NCBI GenBank assembly: GCA_037045045.1
Contig: JBAOHL010000005.1
Coordinates: 248,001 to 312,000 of the forward strand
DNA from: Phosphoribacter sp037045045
GTDB lineage: Bacteria > Actinomycetota > Actinomycetes > Actinomycetales > Dermatophilaceae
Direction of reading: 5' to 3'
DNA length: 64,000 nt
The notes beneath the pieces are model-generated. The model made no database searches, was not told the origin of the DNA, and saw nothing but the letters and a program-made list of their open reading frames with translations. Below, in pieces: positions 60,433-64,000 of this stretch (its first letter is position 1; each line of letters opens with the position of its first letter). A program made the position numbers and the translations under genes.

Positions 60433-60707
60433 TCGGCAGTGAGGCGGGCGACGCGCCAGGTCCACGTCCACGTCCTCGCGAAGGATGGCGATCATCAACC
60501 GCAACGGTTGCCGGGCCGGTTCGATCGTGTCCTGCGGCGCGGCTCGACGGCCGCCGAGAGCAAGCCTTCGGAATGAGCCGACCCCGCTCGAGCAGTCCGT
60601 GCGGCTCGATCTCGCGACGGTCTCTGCCACGAGCTGAGGCGCGGGCGGGCTGTCCGTCGCCGACAGCTCTCGTCGATCCCGTCCGCGGCCGCGCCGACGG
60701 GTCTCGG

Positions 60708-62363
60708 TCAGGCCGGTTCCGGCACCCGCCAAGTGAGGCTCGTGCCCCGATCCGCTCCCGGGTCCACCCGCAGGGCCCCGCCGTAGCGGGCTGCCCGCTC
60801 GTGGAGATTGGCCAGGCCGCTGCGTCGAGTCGCCGGCCCCAGGCCCGCCCCGTCGTCGACGATCGCGACGACGAGTTGGCCGTCGCGCCGCTCGACCGAA
60901 ACGGAGGCCTGCGCGGCACCGGCGTGTCGGGCGACGTTGGACAGCCCCTCACGGATCACCGCGAGCACGTCGGCCCGCAGCGGATCGACGACGCCCTCGA
61001 TGCCGGCGTCGATCCGCACCACGGGGGCGAAGCCCAGCGGTCCGACGAATCCGTGGCACAGCTCGTGAAGTTCGGCCGCCAGGGACACCTCGCCCGCGGA
61101 ATGCAGTTGGAAGATCGCCGACCTGATGTCCTTGATCGCCAGGTCCAGTTCGTCGACGGCCGAGGCGAGCCGGGTCTGGACGTACGGGTGCGTCGCGAAA
61201 CGGGAGGCCGACTGCAGGCCGAGGCCGGTGGCGAACAGGCGCTGGATGACGACGTCGTGCATGTCGCGGGCGATCCGTTCGCGGTCTTCGAGCAACACGG
61301 TGCGGGCCCGATCCTGCTGCGCGGTGGCCGCGGTGAGGGTGAGGGCGGCCTGGTCGGCATACCGCTTGAGCGGCTCGGCCGCGTCGTAGGCGACGTGGCC
61401 CTGCTCCTCGAGCCACCCGACGACGAGCAGGCCGACGGGCCGCCCACCGACGGTCATCGGCACGATCGCCGTTTGACCATGGCCAGGCAATCCGGTGGCC
61501 TCGCGCAGCAGCGCGGCCGGCGGATCCGCGACCGACTCACCCGACGAGGAGGACAGCAGCAACGGCTCTCCCATCTCGAGCACGGCATACCAGTGGCTCG
61601 CGGTCAACGGAGTGCCGAGGATGGTGCCGACCTGAGGGCCCGGACCGCTGACCGCCTGCAGCACGAGAGCTCCGTCCTCGTCGAGCAACGCGACGGCGGC
61701 CATGCCCGCGTCGGCCACGGAGGCGGCCCGGGCCGCCAACAGTTCGAGGGCGTCGCGTTCGTTGCGTCCCGAGAGCAAGGCCTGGCTCACCTGGGAGAGC
61801 GCATCGGACCACAACTGCTGGCGGTGCGTCGTCTCGTAGAGCCGGGCGTTGTCGATCGCCATGCCCGCCGAGGCGGCGAACGCGACGACGAGGGCCTCGT
61901 CGTCCTCGGTGAACTCCTCGGCGCCGATCTTGTCCGTGAGGTAGAGGTTGCCGAACACCTCCCCCCGCACCCGCACCGGGGCACCGAGGAACGAGGTCAT
62001 CTGGGGGTGCCCGGCCGGGAAACCCACCGAGGCGCGGTGCTCGCGCAGGTCGGCCAGGCGCAGCACCGTGGGGTCCGCGATGAGCACGCCGAGGAGCCCC
62101 GCGCCGCGGGGCTGATGGGCCAGCCGCGCGATCTGTTCGGCGCTCATCCCCTCGGCGACGAACTCCATGAGTCCGAGGCCGTCGGGTCGAAGCACCCCGA
62201 GGGCCCCGTAGCGGGCACCGACGAGTTCGCACGCGCTGCGGACGATCCGGCTGAGCACTTCCTGTAGGTCGAGGTCGCGGCTCACCGCGACGACGGCGTC
62301 GAGCAGGGTGACCACGGCATCGGTCGAGCGCGGCAGCCGCAGCCCGGAGACGTCCTCGTGCAC
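60708..62363 (-). CDS. GAF-domain sensor histidine kinase (DevS/DosT-like)
   Basis: 551 residues from GTG 62363. Two GAF domains (about 30-170 and 190-345; first with LVGARYGALGVL and FLGAPVRVRGEVFGNLYLTD) precede a HisKA_3 dimerisation domain with the phospho-acceptor in RIARDMHDVVIQRLFATGL and an ATPase domain (VIREGLSNVARHAGA, DDGAGL). This is the NarL-type DevS layout. Whether the GAF binds haem cannot be shown here. TACCAT is seven bases before the GTG (leaderless). It is transcribed in the same direction as the response regulator 0.6 kb upstream. Confidence 0.92.
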   Translation of the reverse strand: MHEDVSGLRLPRSTDAVVTLLDAVVAVSRDLDLQEVLSRIVRSACELVGARYGALGVLRPDGLGLMEFVAEGMSAEQIARLAHQPRGAGLLGVLIADPTVLRLADLREHRASVGFPAGHPQMTSFLGAPVRVRGEVFGNLYLTDKIGAEEFTEDDEALVVAFAASAGMAIDNARLYETTHRQQLWSDALSQVSQALLSGRNERDALELLAARAASVADAGMAAVALLDEDGALVLQAVSGPGPQVGTILGTPLTASHWYAVLEMGEPLLLSSSSGESVADPPAALLREATGLPGHGQTAIVPMTVGGRPVGLLVVGWLEEQGHVAYDAAEPLKRYADQAALTLTAATAQQDRARTVLLEDRERIARDMHDVVIQRLFATGLGLQSASRFATHPYVQTRLASAVDELDLAIKDIRSAIFQLHSAGEVSLAAELHELCHGFVGPLGFAPVVRIDAGIEGVVDPLRADVLAVIREGLSNVARHAGAAQASVSVERRDGQLVVAIVDDGAGLGPATRRSGLANLHERAARYGGALRVDPGADRGTSLTWRVPEPA

Positions 62364-62409
62364 GGGGACGATGGTATGCCGCCCTGCGGACCGTGTCGGC
62401 CCCGCGACG

Positions 62410-62832
62410 TCAGCGAAGAACCGGGACCGAAATGACCGGACAGCTGCCAAGGGCCCGGCAGGCCTCGGCGGCGTGCGTGCCGGTCTCGGTGTCGTCGCCG
62501 ACGATGATGACCGACGCGTTACGGCTCAGGTCGACCAGGACAGGGGTCGGGTCGCCGGTGACGAGCTCGAAACGACACGGTATGCCGCGAAACCCCCGAA
62601 GCGCTCTGACCGCGCCCCGGAAGGTCGACTGGTCGGCATCGGCTCGTTCATCCGCAGTGAGCCCGTCCTGGACCACCTGTAGGAAGCGCAATCGGGCGCC
62701 CCGTCGGCGCGCCTCGGCCACCGCGACCCGGGCGATGATCTCGGCCCGGCCGTCGTTGCTCAAACTCGCGACCACGTCGCCGGACAGCCCCGGCACGTAC
62801 CGAAGCTCCGTTCGCGACTGGTCGATAGTCAT
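62410..62832 (-). CDS. Universal stress protein-like protein
   Basis: 140 residues with an alpha/beta Usp pattern: an N-terminal strand region, ARRRGARLRFLQVVQDG, VTGDPTPVLVDLSRNASVIIVGDD, and CPVISVPVL at the end. The ATP-binding G2xG9xGS motif is only partly present, so it may not bind ATP. It lies between the response regulator and the histidine kinase genes; DevR-type regulons often contain usp genes. CACCAT is six bases before the ATG. Confidence 0.7.
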   Translation of the reverse strand: MTIDQSRTELRYVPGLSGDVVASLSNDGRAEIIARVAVAEARRRGARLRFLQVVQDGLTADERADADQSTFRGAVRALRGFRGIPCRFELVTGDPTPVLVDLSRNASVIIVGDDTETGTHAAEACRALGSCPVISVPVLR

Positions 62833-62969
62833 GGGCCGATGGTGCGCTGCGGCCGGGTCCGGTCGTCAGGGCCAAAAGTCCCTCGGTGACCGATTCCCGA
62901 GGGTGTCCCTGCCGACACGCGACCGCGACGCGCCCGGCGGGACGGTGCTGAGGCGCTCGGTCACTGGCC

Positions 62970-63635
62970 TCAGAGCCGGGGAGTCCCGCTCGCGCCGGGC
63001 GGGCCCGAGAACGGGTGCGTCGCGACGTAGACAGCGGCCTGGGTGCGACTGTCCATGCCGAGCTTGTCGAGGATCGAGGTGACGTAGTTCTTCACGGTCT
63101 TCTCGGCGAGGAACATGTCGGAGGCGATCTGGCGGTTGGTCATGCCCTCGGCGATGTGTTCGAGGATCCGTCGTTCCTGTGGGGTGAGCGAGCGCAGCCG
63201 CGGGTCCGTCGCCGATTCGGCGAGGCTCGATCGGACCTTCGCCAGTACCGCAGGCGAGATGAGCTGCTCTCCCGCGGCGACCCGGCGGATCGCGGTCACC
63301 AAGTCGTTGCCCTTGATGTCCTTGAGGACGTAGCCGGAGGCCCCGGCGAGCACCGCCGCGCGCAGGGCCTTGTCGTCGTCGTAGGAGGTGAGGATAAGAG
63401 CCCGCAGCGACGGGTCGACGGCCCGGACGGCGCGGCAGACGTCGATGCCCGAACCGTCCGGCAACCGCGCGTCGAGGACCGCGACGTCCGGGCGCAGGGC
63501 AGGGATGCGGCGTTCGGCCTCCAGGGCCGACCCCGACTCACCGACGACGCTGATGTCCCCAGACAACTCGAGCAGTTCGCGCAGCCCGCGTCTGACGATC
63601 TCGTGGTCGTCGAGCAGGAAGACGGTAACTGTCAC
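62970..63635 (-). CDS. LuxR-type response regulator (DevR-like)
   Basis: 221 residues from GTG 63635. Receiver domain with FLLDDHEIVRRGLRELLE, phosphorylated Asp in VAVLDARLPDGSG, Thr/Lys switch residues in LTSYDDD and YVLKDIKG; C-terminal LuxR helix-turn-helix LTPQERRILEHIAEGMTNRQIASDMFLAEKTVKNYVTSIL in two parts. The sequence resembles DevR/DosR of mycobacteria, which controls hypoxia genes. It would be the partner of the downstream GAF kinase. Confidence 0.94.
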   Translation of the reverse strand: MTVTVFLLDDHEIVRRGLRELLELSGDISVVGESGSALEAERRIPALRPDVAVLDARLPDGSGIDVCRAVRAVDPSLRALILTSYDDDKALRAAVLAGASGYVLKDIKGNDLVTAIRRVAAGEQLISPAVLAKVRSSLAESATDPRLRSLTPQERRILEHIAEGMTNRQIASDMFLAEKTVKNYVTSILDKLGMDSRTQAAVYVATHPFSGPPGASGTPRL

Positions 63636-63823
63636 GGGACCAAGGGAACCACATCTCGGGCCGATTACCGTCCGGCACGACCGGGTCAGGGTGCCTGGGG
63701 CGGGCGCCCTGGCTCCCGAATCCTGCAACGGCCCGGGGAAACCGCCGCGCCCCTGCGCCTTCGACGACACGGAGCCCGGCGCCGGCACCATGGCACGGAC
63801 GTGCCGTCGGGCGAGGCCGCTGC

Positions 63824-64000
63824 TCAGTTCTCGCCGAGGGTCGGGGGGGCTCCGTAGAACACGTCGTCGACGACGGCCCGGGTCCGTCGGGCCTGACGCA
63901 GGTAGCCCTCCATGAGCGAGGCGCCCTCACCCGGGGCCCGACCGGCAATCCGCCCCACGCCGTCGGCGTCCCGGACGTCCACGGGCACGGCATCGACCGG
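63824..64000 (-). CDS. glnE: Glutamine synthetase adenylyltransferase GlnE, C-terminal end (partial)
   Basis: The last 58 codons run off the window (stop TGA at 63824-63826). The end has the GlnE pattern: DADGVGRIAGRAPGEGASLM, EGYLRQARRTRAVVDDVFYG. GlnE adenylylates and deadenylylates the Tyr of GlnA. glnA, 3.7 kb away, is the expected partner; the usual actinobacterial glnA-glnE neighbourhood is interrupted by the two-component system. Confidence 0.8.
   Translation of the reverse strand, partial: PVDAVPVDVRDADGVGRIAGRAPGEGASLMEGYLRQARRTRAVVDDVFYGAPPTLGEN

Larger units (their letters stand above)
60142..60495 (-). other. Possible coding segment or gene remnant antisense to the glnA end
   Basis: On the minus strand a frame from ATG 60495 reads MIAILREDVDVDLARRP, then a low-complexity run from a 9-bp repeat, then LTAVGVELFGRLQGAGPVYA and AAWCAHQVDVLIGDLGL, with strong G/C third-position bias, as in a real gene. 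The frame then runs through the glnA terminator and into the end of glnA, which is not plausible for a functional gene. It may be a decayed gene whose true end is lost. I cannot name a family. Confidence 0.25.

Noticed and set aside
1..64000. tRNA, rRNA or origin of replication
   Set aside because: No cloverleaf with a GGTTCRANYCC arm, no rRNA-like stretch and no DnaA-box cluster was seen by reading; covariance searches were not possible.
1..64000. The octamer as a KOPS or Chi type polar motif
   Set aside because: Both orientations occur in similar numbers (about 28 and 37 by eye) with no visible change of direction along the window.

Overview
The window is a stretch of high-GC actinobacterial chromosome. 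Evidence: a QcrC-QcrA-QcrB plus aa3-type oxidase supercomplex with the actinobacterial CtaF subunit, DUF3043/DUF4191/DUF5302/RDD proteins, many GTG/TTG starts, and many genes with a -10-like TANNNT only 6-7 nt before the start codon (leaderless transcription). The housekeeping backbone runs in the order I recall for Mycobacterium tuberculosis Rv2193-Rv2221c: ctaE, qcrCAB, ctaFDC, adoK, HesB/ErpA, glycerate kinase, gcvT, E2 dihydrolipoamide acyltransferase, a Rv2216-like epimerase, lipB, lipA, DUF4191, RDD, glnA, glnE. Order-level placement (perhaps Intrasporangiaceae or a relative) is only a guess.

Layout. 1-9.5 kb: respiratory bc1/aa3 genes split around a DUF167 protein, an unknown protein and a small zinc metallopeptidase. 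9.5-16 kb: a NifS-like protein with no lysine coupled to a TusA-like protein, then aat, adoK, erpA, glycerate kinase and nadA. 16-19.2 kb: a repeat-filled convergent intergenic region, an M20 dipeptidase and small conserved proteins. 19.2-23.9 kb: a cobalamin riboswitch followed by an ECF-type transporter (EcfT, fused EcfA, S component) and an SCO2322-like surface protein. 23.9-31.3 kb: an ArsR regulator with a palindromic operator, co-directional with a six-gene complex-I/group-4-hydrogenase-like operon whose large subunit lacks the [NiFe] cysteines (Ehr type). From about 27.2 to 31.8 kb this operon and the adjoining gcvT carry fifteen frame changes, all consistent with single-base insertions. 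32.5-39.4 kb: lpdA, two-lipoyl-domain E2, an epimerase, an atypical protein kinase and a VOC protein. 39.5-44.1 kb: a mobile, degraded zone with IS110 and IS256 remnants and a tandemly duplicated DUF6318-type lipoprotein locus broken by the IS256 copy. 44.1-50.3 kb: an oxidoreductase, lipB, an MFS exporter, an alpha/beta hydrolase, lipA and DUF4191. 50.5-57.3 kb: a divergent pair encoding a cytoplasmic subtilase and an 856-residue CHAT (caspase-like) protein, followed by pirin, a YjdI-like Fe-S protein and a GNAT protein, then a two-gene ECF sigma factor operon. 57.6-64 kb: RDD, glnA, a DevS/DevR-like two-component system with a Usp-like protein, and the 3' end of glnE.

Three signals stand out. 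First, the octamer GTATGCCG / CGGCATAC recurs about 60 times (heptamer core, counted by eye), mostly inside genes and against the normal codon preference; an inverted pair forms the hairpin after glnA. Second, the CHAT-subtilase-ECF sigma locus is the best candidate for an undescribed protease-based signalling or defence system. Third, the NifS-like/TusA pair appears to be a sulfur-handling module without the pyridoxal-phosphate lysine. No tRNA, rRNA or CRISPR array was seen.
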